Shown: positions 14,512 through 22,300 of the stretch, piece by piece
Layout: each line of letters opens with the position of its first letter
Numbering within the stretch: position 1 is the stretch's first letter
Origin: Clostridiales bacterium
GTDB taxonomy: Bacteria; Bacillota_A; Clostridia; Christensenellales; Borkfalkiaceae
Reading direction: 5' to 3'
Assembly (NCBI GenBank): GCA_015055785.1
Contig: SVHQ01000011.1
Span: 1-22,964, forward strand
DNA length: 22,964 nt
Notes under the pieces: model-generated
What the model saw: only the letters and a program-made list of their open reading frames with translations
The model's database searches: none
What the model was told of the DNA's origin: nothing
Made by a program: the position numbers and the translations under genes

Positions 14512-14543
14512 TCGCCCGTAAACAACGTATTGTTTGCGGGCGA
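14512..14543 (+). other. Strong intercistronic hairpin
   Basis: TCGCCCGTAAACAA (14512-14525) pairs with TTGTTTGCGGGCGA (14530-14543) over 14 bp with one G-T wobble and a CGTA loop. It lies between the GH4 and isomerase genes. Only TTCTTC follows, not a long T-run, so partial termination or protection of the upstream mRNA 3' end is more likely than full termination. Confidence 0.7.
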
Positions 14544-14560
14544 TTCTTCAGGAAAGATAT

Positions 14561-15409
14561 ATGAAATTTTGTTTTTATAGCGGATTTAATCAAATGCTAC
14601 AAGAAAAAGGATTAGAATCCACCGCCACGTGGGCGCAAAAAAACGGTTTTTCCTCTGTGGAATTTTTGCAACTCCCCAACGAAAACTGGCATCGCGGTGT
14701 CAATGATCTTACGCACGCCGCACAAGTTAAGAAAACGTTACGCAATTTCGGCTTGAAAACAGCTTGTTATTCAGTCGGCGTAAATCTTTTACAAGGAGAA
14801 ACGGCAATATCCTATCTAAAACAAAATGCCGAACTTGCAGCAGAACTTGGTTCAACTTTTTTACACCATACGTTAATCGATTGGCTGATGTTACCACCCA
14901 ACGCCCCCTCCTTTGAAGAGGTTTTTCCTCAGATTTTAGACACAGCGGCCGAGATTGCACTCTATTGCCAAACATTAGGGCTGACCTGCCTTTATGAAGA
15001 ACAAGGCTTGTATTTTAATGGGCGCACGAATTTTGGAAATTTCTTCCGTGAGATGAAAAAACGCTGCCAAAACGTTGGCATTTGCGGAGATTTTGGCAAC
15101 ATCTTGTTTGTAGACGAATCCCCAACCGACTTTTTCAAAGCGTTCTGCACAGATATTAAACACGTGCATTTAAAAGACTACAAACAAACTTTTTCTTCAA
15201 ATGACGCGCCCGAACAAGAAGGCTGGTTACAAACAAAAGGCGGAACTTATTTGAAAGACGTTCCCCTTGGCGAAGGCATTATTGACCTACCCGCTTGTTT
15301 GCAAATTTTACAAAAAACGAATTATCAAGGTGAATTCTCTTTAGAACTTGTCGACCCTACCGTCAACAATCCCATCGCCATACAATTAATTAAAACGCTA
15401 TCCAAATAA
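14561..15409 (+). CDS. Sugar phosphate isomerase/epimerase-like TIM-barrel protein
   Basis: The 282-residue protein is of the xylose-isomerase-like TIM-barrel superfamily. Likely metal ligands are E146 or E147 (LYEEQG), D177 (CGDFGN), H203 (HVHLKD) and E262 (SLELVD), the E-D-H-E arrangement of ketose 3-epimerases and inosose dehydratases. Enzymes of this fold also carry out the elimination step on 3-keto-glycosides in some deglycosylation systems. It follows GH4 in the operon, so it may process the keto-sugar product. The ATG at 14561 has AGGAAAG just upstream; an earlier TTG in frame lies inside the hairpin. Substrate unknown. Confidence 0.8.
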   Translation: MKFCFYSGFNQMLQEKGLESTATWAQKNGFSSVEFLQLPNENWHRGVNDLTHAAQVKKTLRNFGLKTACYSVGVNLLQGETAISYLKQNAELAAELGSTFLHHTLIDWLMLPPNAPSFEEVFPQILDTAAEIALYCQTLGLTCLYEEQGLYFNGRTNFGNFFREMKKRCQNVGICGDFGNILFVDESPTDFFKAFCTDIKHVHLKDYKQTFSSNDAPEQEGWLQTKGGTYLKDVPLGEGIIDLPACLQILQKTNYQGEFSLELVDPTVNNPIAIQLIKTLSK

Positions 15410-15413
15410 AGCC

Positions 15414-15445
15414 AAAAATGCAGGGACTCTATCCCTGCATTTTTA
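15414..15445. terminator. Bidirectional terminator between convergent operons
   Basis: AAAAATGCAGGGA (15414-15426) pairs perfectly with TCCCTGCATTTTT (15432-15444), 13 bp with a 5-nt loop and A/T runs at both ends. It serves the rightward isomerase gene and the leftward dehydrogenase gene. Confidence 0.92.
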
Positions 15446-16444
15446 TTAATTCCTCCCTTTCTTATAAATTTCACAAATGAGTTTCTGTATTTTCAACGCT
15501 TCTTTGCCACTGATAAATGGTTCTCGGTTGTTTTCAACCGCATCATAAAAATCGGCAATTTGACGGATATGTTGAAATCCCCAGTAATCCTTACCGTTCT
15601 CATAATAAATATCTCCTGCCCCCTGTTTTGTAGAAAGCACCGTACCATCGTTAAATTCGATACGAGCATCATCATAGCTCATATACGCTTTCCCGTTCTC
15701 GCAGCAAAGACGAATTTCTATCGCTTCATCGCAAGCGTAGTTATTCATAGCCCAAAACGAAAGTGTCGCACCATTTTTATAGCGAATAAATCCTTCCCCC
15801 GTATCGTCCACTTCCATAATAGAATGACCGCGATTAGCGAGATGTGCCTGAACGGAAATCGGCTCGTCGTTAATAAACCAGTTTGCCAAATCTATAGAAT
15901 GAATGGCTTGATCGATGATAACGCCACCACCTTCCTTATCCCACGTACCCTTCCAATCAGATAATGAATAATATTCGTCGGGTTTACACCATGTCAACAC
16001 AACACGCGCAGACAATACTTTCCCCAACTTCCCGTTAACGATATTTTCTTTAAGCAAACGGGAAGTATCATTGAAGCGGCATTGAAAAATAATACCATAT
16101 TTTACTCCCATTTTCTCCGCAAGCGCAACGTTTTCTAATGCATCTTCATAGCGTATACTCATGGGTTTCTCACAAAGCACGTGTACTCCGCGTTCTAAGG
16201 CATATTTAGATATAATCGGGTGCAAATAATGCGGTACACAGATATGCACAACGTCAATTTTATCCTTGCTAATCAACTCCTTATAATCGTAATATGCTGT
16301 TACGCCATATTTTTGTGCCGCTTTATCCGCTCGCTCCTTTTTAATATCACAAACGCCAACCAATCTTGCATTCTCCAAATGATCGCACGATGTGGCATGC
16401 ATAGTAAAAATATTTCCGCAACCTACAATACCTACTTTAAGCAT
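15446..16444 (-). CDS. Gfo/Idh/MocA family NAD(P)-dependent sugar/cyclitol dehydrogenase
   Basis: The 332-residue protein has the Rossmann loop GIVGCGNIFTMH (5-16), the EKP motif with the catalytic Lys (E92-K93-P94), and the C-terminal D-x3-H pair (D178, H182 in VIIDQAIHSIDL) that completes the usual active site. This is the classic architecture of inositol 2-dehydrogenases, glucose-fructose oxidoreductases and 3-keto-sugar reductases. It is the last gene of the leftward trio and overlaps the upstream gene by 8 bp (16437-16444), a sign of translational coupling. The stop codon abuts a bidirectional terminator. Substrate not determinable from sequence. Confidence 0.88.
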   Translation of the reverse strand: MLKVGIVGCGNIFTMHATSCDHLENARLVGVCDIKKERADKAAQKYGVTAYYDYKELISKDKIDVVHICVPHYLHPIISKYALERGVHVLCEKPMSIRYEDALENVALAEKMGVKYGIIFQCRFNDTSRLLKENIVNGKLGKVLSARVVLTWCKPDEYYSLSDWKGTWDKEGGGVIIDQAIHSIDLANWFINDEPISVQAHLANRGHSIMEVDDTGEGFIRYKNGATLSFWAMNNYACDEAIEIRLCCENGKAYMSYDDARIEFNDGTVLSTKQGAGDIYYENGKDYWGFQHIRQIADFYDAVENNREPFISGKEALKIQKLICEIYKKGRN

Positions 16445-17420
16445 TAAACGCGAGCTCCTTTAATAAAAATTCTAAAGATGAAACCCCATCGCAAAGAGTT
16501 GCTTTCTCCACGTTTTCTCCTCTTTTTGCTTTCTCGCAAAAATAAACCAACTCGTTATAATAACCGCCCAAATCAGAAATATTACCGCCTTTATACGCTT
16601 CGCCAACAATCCCTTTTTTTTCTATTGTTATTTCACTCGCGCCATCCTTGGTATACAGCATAAATTTACCGCCTGCGTTTTCCACTACGGCATTTTCCAT
16701 TACCACGCGGAAAGTAGCTGTGAACGGATATGCGCCTGGTAAATCCCACGTGCCTTCTACGCTAACCACAAAATCATCGTACTGCATCAGCGTATTTACG
16801 TACGAATTTTCCTCGCCTTTCATATTTTTCACTGAGTAAAAATTTTTCGGAACTCCAAATACAGACAAAACGTAATCCACATCATGGATATGCAAATCCT
16901 GCCCTGCTCCACCTGAAAGATTATAATCTAACAGCCAGTTCTCCCAACCCCATTCAGGACGGGGACTAATGCGGCGAAAATTCGCATTCACCACTTTACC
17001 ATATACACCACTTTCGATAATTTTCTTTAATTCCACATATTCGTCCCAAAAGCGAATAACCTGCCCTACTTGCACTTGCGTGCCGGTCGCCTTACTCTTT
17101 TCCAGCATGGCTTTACCTTCCGCAACAGTCAACGCTACGGGTTTTTCAACAAATACATAGTTCACTTTATCCATGGCTGCCATCGCATATTCGGCATGCA
17201 AATAGGTAGGCAAGCAAACGTCAATGATGTCCACATCTGCCTTTTCGATTAAATCCTTGCCGTCCCCATAAATCACAGCCGACGTACCTACCGCCAGTTC
17301 TTCTGCTTTCTCTCGACGAATATCCGCCAAAGCAACCAACTCTACACCATCAATATTTTTATAGCAGTTCGCGTGCATTGCACCCATAAATCCACAACCG
17401 ATTAAACCAACCTTTAACAT
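16437..17420 (-). CDS. Gfo/Idh/MocA family NAD(P)-dependent dehydrogenase
   Basis: The 327-residue protein has the Rossmann motif GLIGCGFMGAMH (5-16), EKP at 92-94 with catalytic K93, and the DLHIHDVDYV block (175-184) holding the active-site Asp and His. It resembles the neighbour at 15446-16444 in length and layout (both begin MLKVG-x-x-GCG) but differs along most of its length, so the pair are paralogues rather than a recent duplication. Two adjacent dehydrogenases could oxidise and re-reduce different positions of the same sugar. The 2-nt gap to the upstream isomerase gene shows a tight operon. Confidence 0.88.
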   Translation of the reverse strand: MLKVGLIGCGFMGAMHANCYKNIDGVELVALADIRREKAEELAVGTSAVIYGDGKDLIEKADVDIIDVCLPTYLHAEYAMAAMDKVNYVFVEKPVALTVAEGKAMLEKSKATGTQVQVGQVIRFWDEYVELKKIIESGVYGKVVNANFRRISPRPEWGWENWLLDYNLSGGAGQDLHIHDVDYVLSVFGVPKNFYSVKNMKGEENSYVNTLMQYDDFVVSVEGTWDLPGAYPFTATFRVVMENAVVENAGGKFMLYTKDGASEITIEKKGIVGEAYKGGNISDLGGYYNELVYFCEKAKRGENVEKATLCDGVSSLEFLLKELAFNA

Positions 17421-17422
17421 AT

Positions 17423-18262
17423 TTATTTTCTCCCTAAAATTCTGTCCATTGTATAGGACGTATTATAAATAATTGTATCCGTATGATATTTATAATTGGG
17501 TATCATTTCCGCCGAAACCCAATCGTTATAACCAATTTCATTCAACGCCTTTACTACTTCTGGATAATTCACATCCCCCGCGAGCAAATCAACGAATCCG
17601 TGCAAGCCGCCTGCTTGCATACGGTAATCTTTGAAATGGACTTTTTTGATGCGCCCACCTAAAATACGTATCCAATCTTCGGGATAACTGCAATAAAGAG
17701 TGTTACCGATATCCAAGTAACTACCTACATATTCGCTACCGATTTTATCAATAAAATCACGCATTTCCATAGGCGAAAGCAGAAACTTGTTCCATACATT
17801 CTCCAAACCGATATTTACCTGCAACGCCTCCGCATAAGATTTCAACTCGTTCAATCCTTCCAATGCACGTTCGTACACTACATCGTAGGCAACCTTTTTT
17901 TCAGGATTGGAAAATTCTACGTTTACAGCGCCAGGGAGCACCAAAATGGTATCTGCCCCAAGGATTTTTGCTGTTTCCAACTGCTTTTTAATCATATCTT
18001 TCGCTTTTTGACGCAATATAGGATCGTCATCACTCAAACGGAAGTCCCAACACAAACCGCACGATAAGCTATATAACGCTAAGCCCAAATCATCTGCCAT
18101 CGCTTTTACTTGCTTAATTTCGCTTTCCGTAGACGTCAAAGATAATTCCCCTTCGCCGTTTAACGCAAGCTCGACCCCTTCAAAGCCCGCCTTTTTTGCT
18201 AAAGTAAGGCTTTCTTTTATTGTTCCTTGCGGAAACGACCAAATGTTGATTCCCTTTTTCAT
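17423..18262 (-). CDS. Sugar phosphate isomerase/epimerase-like TIM-barrel protein
   Basis: The 279-residue xylose-isomerase-like TIM barrel has candidate metal ligands E154 (IGLENVWN), D184 (YLDIGNTL), H209 (KVHFKDYR) and E252 (VSAEMIPNY). The GLENVWNKFLLSP segment is typical of the L-ribulose-5-phosphate 3-epimerase / ketose epimerase branch. It is the first gene of the leftward trio, with AAGGAG before the ATG at 18262 and a promoter-operator region shared with the AraC-type regulator. It could epimerise a keto-sugar made by the two dehydrogenases downstream, or act as an inosose-type dehydratase. Substrate unresolved. Confidence 0.82.
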   Translation of the reverse strand: MKKGINIWSFPQGTIKESLTLAKKAGFEGVELALNGEGELSLTSTESEIKQVKAMADDLGLALYSLSCGLCWDFRLSDDDPILRQKAKDMIKKQLETAKILGADTILVLPGAVNVEFSNPEKKVAYDVVYERALEGLNELKSYAEALQVNIGLENVWNKFLLSPMEMRDFIDKIGSEYVGSYLDIGNTLYCSYPEDWIRILGGRIKKVHFKDYRMQAGGLHGFVDLLAGDVNYPEVVKALNEIGYNDWVSAEMIPNYKYHTDTIIYNTSYTMDRILGRK

Positions 18263-18303
18263 AACAAATCTCCTTGATTTCTTATTTTAATTATGGTATA
18301 ATT

Positions 18304-18335
18304 ATTGTAACATAAACTGCTCGTAACGAACAGTT
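18304..18335 (-). promoter_or_regulatory. Candidate promoter with a 21-bp near-palindromic operator
   Basis: On the minus strand -10 TACAAT lies at 18304-18309, with no good -35 at the expected place. Instead a 21-bp near-palindrome (18315-18335) covers that position: arms AACTGCTCGT and ACGAACAGTT with one mismatch around a central A. A weak -35 under an operator-like site suits activation by the divergent AraC-family protein, though a dyad can equally bind another dimer. Confidence 0.5.
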
Positions 18336-18392
18336 AATTTTTTACTCAATATTTATACTTTTGTCCACAATATAAAATATATAAGGAAAAAT

Positions 18393-19274
18393 ATGAAAGT
18401 ACCTTACGTCAAAACACAGCTATCCACCATTGTCAATATATCAAAAATTGTAACCATTCATTACTACGAGTTTGATAAAAATTTCAACTTCGAAGGTGAA
18501 CGTCACGATTTTTGGGAACTGGTTTATATAGATAAAGGGCAGGTAGAAATTCATCGTGATGACGAAAAAATAGTTCTTTCCCAAGGAGAAATTGTATTTC
18601 ACCGTCCAAACGAATTTCACTCTATCCGTGCGTTAAATTCTGCACCCAATTTTTTCGTTATTTCCTTTGTATGCTCGTCCAGTGCAATGCTTTACTTTGA
18701 AAAATTTCATACCGTTTTGGATAAACATTTAAAGCCTTTTTTATCCTCTATTATCAGCGAATCGGAAAAGACATTTGAAATTCCCAAGAACGATCCGCTA
18801 TTAAAAAGACTGATTAAAAAGTCCCCCGCTTCCATCGGCGGAGAACAATTGATAAAAACCTATCTTGAACAATTATTAATTTTTTTAATTAGAAATATGA
18901 CTGAGAAAAAAGTAACGTCCATATTTCCCAGCAAAGAAAGCATGGAAAATTATCTTGTTTCTTCCATAAAAAGTTTTATAGAAGAAAAAACAAGCGACAT
19001 TTTTAGAATAAACGATCTTTGCGAACAAATCGGTTACAGTAAAAGCTTTTTGTGCAAATTATTTCACGAGCAAACAGGCGAAACCATCGCCGCATACGCC
19101 GTGAAGGTGAAAATAAAAGCCGCGAAACGGCTAATCCGCGAAGGAAATTTAAACTTCGCACAAATATCCGATGCCCTTTCTTTTGACAATCCACAATATT
19201 TTTGTAGGGTATTCAAACGCGTAACGGGCATGACCCCGACCGAATTTAAATTATCTCTACATTTCCAAGATTGA
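18393..19274 (+). CDS. AraC-family transcriptional regulator with cupin sensor domain
   Basis: The 293-residue protein has an N-terminal cupin-type sugar-binding domain (FWELVYIDKGQVEIHRDDEK near 40-59, then LSQGEIVFHRPNEFHSI at 62-78) and a C-terminal double helix-turn-helix. The first is RINDLCEQIGYSKSFLCKLF, the second covers FAQISDALSFDNPQYFCRVF, ending in the family signature KRVTGMTPTEF. It is divergent from the isomerase-dehydrogenase trio and probably activates it, and perhaps the facing operon too, in response to a sugar. The ATG at 18393 follows AAGGAAAA. A possible -10 TATACT lies at 18354-18359 without a clear -35. Confidence 0.92.
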   Translation: MKVPYVKTQLSTIVNISKIVTIHYYEFDKNFNFEGERHDFWELVYIDKGQVEIHRDDEKIVLSQGEIVFHRPNEFHSIRALNSAPNFFVISFVCSSSAMLYFEKFHTVLDKHLKPFLSSIISESEKTFEIPKNDPLLKRLIKKSPASIGGEQLIKTYLEQLLIFLIRNMTEKKVTSIFPSKESMENYLVSSIKSFIEEKTSDIFRINDLCEQIGYSKSFLCKLFHEQTGETIAAYAVKVKIKAAKRLIREGNLNFAQISDALSFDNPQYFCRVFKRVTGMTPTEFKLSLHFQD

Positions 19275-19284
19275 TGATTATATC

Positions 19285-19329
19285 AAAAAAGTAGTCCGAG
19301 TTCTTTTACAAACTCGGACTGCTTTTTTT
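19285..19329. terminator. Bidirectional terminator after the AraC gene
   Basis: AAAAAAGTAGTCCGAGTT (19285-19302) pairs with AACTCGGACTGCTTTTTTT (19311-19329), with one G-T wobble. It separates the regulator from the convergent surface-protein gene and would serve both. Confidence 0.92.
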
Positions 19330-19335
19330 ATTTAA

Positions 19336-22300
19336 TTACTCTACTATCTCATCTTTCTTGATAAAGACTTCTATCACCGTACGTTCGTCTGCGTCATACG
19401 CGCTATACATACCGTCTACCAACGTATCATATCTCTTTGTTTCCACGCTGCTGACATCCGCCAAAGCCTTTTCTGCAACTTCCGAAACCGAACGAGCGTT
19501 ATCCGTTACGTTTGCATAGAATGTCGCTGTCGTTCCGTCTGCATACGTCACCGTCATATATCCGCGAGCCGCAAACTTCCAATCGTAATGGTGTTCTTTA
19601 ATCGTTGCAAGCACGCCGTTGAAATAGAGATAATCCCCTACCGTATTCTGCACCGTCGAAAGAATGTTCAGCTTTGTCAACGCCGCATCCGTTGTCAACA
19701 AGCTGTAATCCAAAGCACCGTTTACCGTAATATCGTCTGCCTTTACAATCAACGTACCGAAAGAAACGTTGCCTGCCAGATAGTCGTTGTACGTCGCTTT
19801 GTCCAAATACGTCTGGAAACGCATACCCGTAGGAGCGTTCAAACGAATCGCCGCGCCGTTTATCATGGAAAATTCTACGAATACTGCCTTGATATCTTTG
19901 CCGCTTGCTTTATCGTACACCGTTCCTGCAGGATACAGTTCACCGTCAATTGCATAGCCAAGGAAGAGATGTCCTACACGGTTGAGTTCAGGCAAAGCCT
20001 CGTTAAAGCCTGCGCTGGTGTCGATTACAACCTTTCCTGCTGTATCGAAAATCGCATCGGGCAATTTTTCAAACATCGCCACAACCGTTTGCGTCGTACC
20101 GTCCTTTTCTTCTGAGGTCGCACCCTTTACCGAATATTCACCGCCTGCATATATCGTACCGCCAACGTTATAGCCGAGGAATTTATATCCTTCTTTATAG
20201 AGGGTAGGCAGTTTGTTTTGCACTCCTACCATATCCCCCATACTACTCGACGTAGCCGTAAACAACATGTTACCGTCTTCATCATTGACAGTCACCGTGT
20301 TGGTATATTGCGTGAAGAAGTTCGCAAACGAACCAGTTAAATGCAACCAACCAGCTGTAAAGCCCTTATAATTCTTATAAGAGGATGCAGTACCATCTGC
20401 CATAAGACCGTTGTAACCTGCTTTGTACAGGCTGTTTGCTACGGTGGCAGAAGTCATATTCAAATCGCAATCTTGCACTTCTACGTCGCCGTCATAAACA
20501 GCGCCGTCGAAAAGCATTTTGCCCCAATAGGACGCAGAGCCCGAGAACAAAATCGTAATCTTATCCCCTGCGGACACCGCAATGCCGTCGGGCAAGATAT
20601 CCGTCATCATGATAGAGCCGCCACTGCTCCCCCAAGGCCCATACAAACCGTTTGCATACGCAATCGTATCGGTATCGTCGGGATCGGTCAAAGGAACAAT
20701 TCTCGTTAAACCGTCCTTTGCGCAGGTCTGCAACACGCTAACTCTACCGTTCTTTGCCTTAATATATGCGTCCGCGTCAAATTTATAAACGCCGTCCTTC
20801 TCAATATCAATGGATACGGCATAAGCCTTCCAATAATCACGGAATTGAACGCCGTTATATGCGATTTGCAATGTCGTGCTGTCGCCCACCGTATTATTAC
20901 GAAGACCAGTACTGCTACCATATACACCAAACGGCTGTACGTTCGGCATCAAGACAATTTGTCTTGTATCCATAACATCAGGCCAAACAACTTCTGGTTT
21001 AACGCCTTCAGCGCCCACGTTGTTTTCTTCAATATCCCCTAACGTGACCGTAAACGAGTTGTAAGAACCAAAGAGTTCGCCTTGTACCATGGAATAGTGA
21101 TTCAACGTCAACGTCTTTCCGTCCGCAGAGAATTTCAAAAGCGCCATCAAACCAGGCTGCGTAACACCCGTAAATTCGTGCGCGGAAGAGTCAATCATGA
21201 ACGTCCAAACTTTATTGCCGTTGACACCCGTCAACTGCTTACGCACGATGTCTTCACCGCTCGAATGTCCGCAAATCACCAATTCGATATTCGAATGCAA
21301 GCTGACAAATTCATCCCAAACGGTCTGCCCAGGATTATTTAAGGATTCCGAGCCCATAAGGCTAGTCATCAAGCCCGCTCTGCTACCCAAATATGCGTGC
21401 GTGGAAACGATAATCTTATAATCGGTGAAATATGCTGCCACTTCGTTCGCCCACGCAAGGACAGTGTCGCTTGCTTCCAAATCGAGCACGAGAATTAAAT
21501 ATTTCATCCCGTTGATTTCGATTTTTTCATAATAGCTGTAAATATGGTCTACTTCGTTTCTCGTCGTAATGCAGTATTTTGCAGGCTCGCCGTCTAATCT
21601 ATCATCCGTCGTTGCCTTTGCATAAACGTTACTCTGCGTCCAATATTTATCCCAAATAGCCAAAGCATCCTTATCATAACCGCCGTCATGGTTACCACGG
21701 GAAATCGACCATTTAATATTTGCGTCCGTCAGTTTGTCCAGCATTTGGAAGCCATAATCCGCTTCTATCATACCCTCAATCTGCCATTTCTTATAGGACG
21801 AATTTACATTAGAAGCCACATAATAGTTGAGGTTATCCGTCAAATCGCCCACGTGCATTACGTATTGCAAATTCAACAAATCTTTATTATCAATCAACCA
21901 TTGCATATTTCTAAAGCCGAGGTTGTCTTCTACGTTGTATGCGCTTTCCCAGTTGCCTGCAACTTCGCCCTCTGCCGCAGGAGTATACGTACCGTTAAAG
22001 ATACCTACGCCATTAGAATCTTTCGGTGCGCGAGAGAAAATCATCTGTGTGTCGGGAATAACAGCAAAAGTAAACTCACCGTCTTCCGCCGCAAAATAAT
22101 TTTTATCTGCCGTTTCCCAACCAAAGGCATCCGTTGCGTTGTCGTTGACGTAATCGTAATATTCTTCCGATTCACCGCTGGCAAAATCCACACCGCCAAG
22201 CAGCGTAACTTCATCAGGAATTTCACCAGAAGCATCCTTTTCCGCTTGTTCTGCAGTCAACAACGAAGAATATACACGCACGTCAGCAATCGAGCCGTGG

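Noticed and set aside
15446..17420. Recent tandem duplication of the two Gfo/Idh/MocA genes
   Set aside because: They share motifs and a similar first ten residues but differ across most of the sequence, so they are distinct paralogues.
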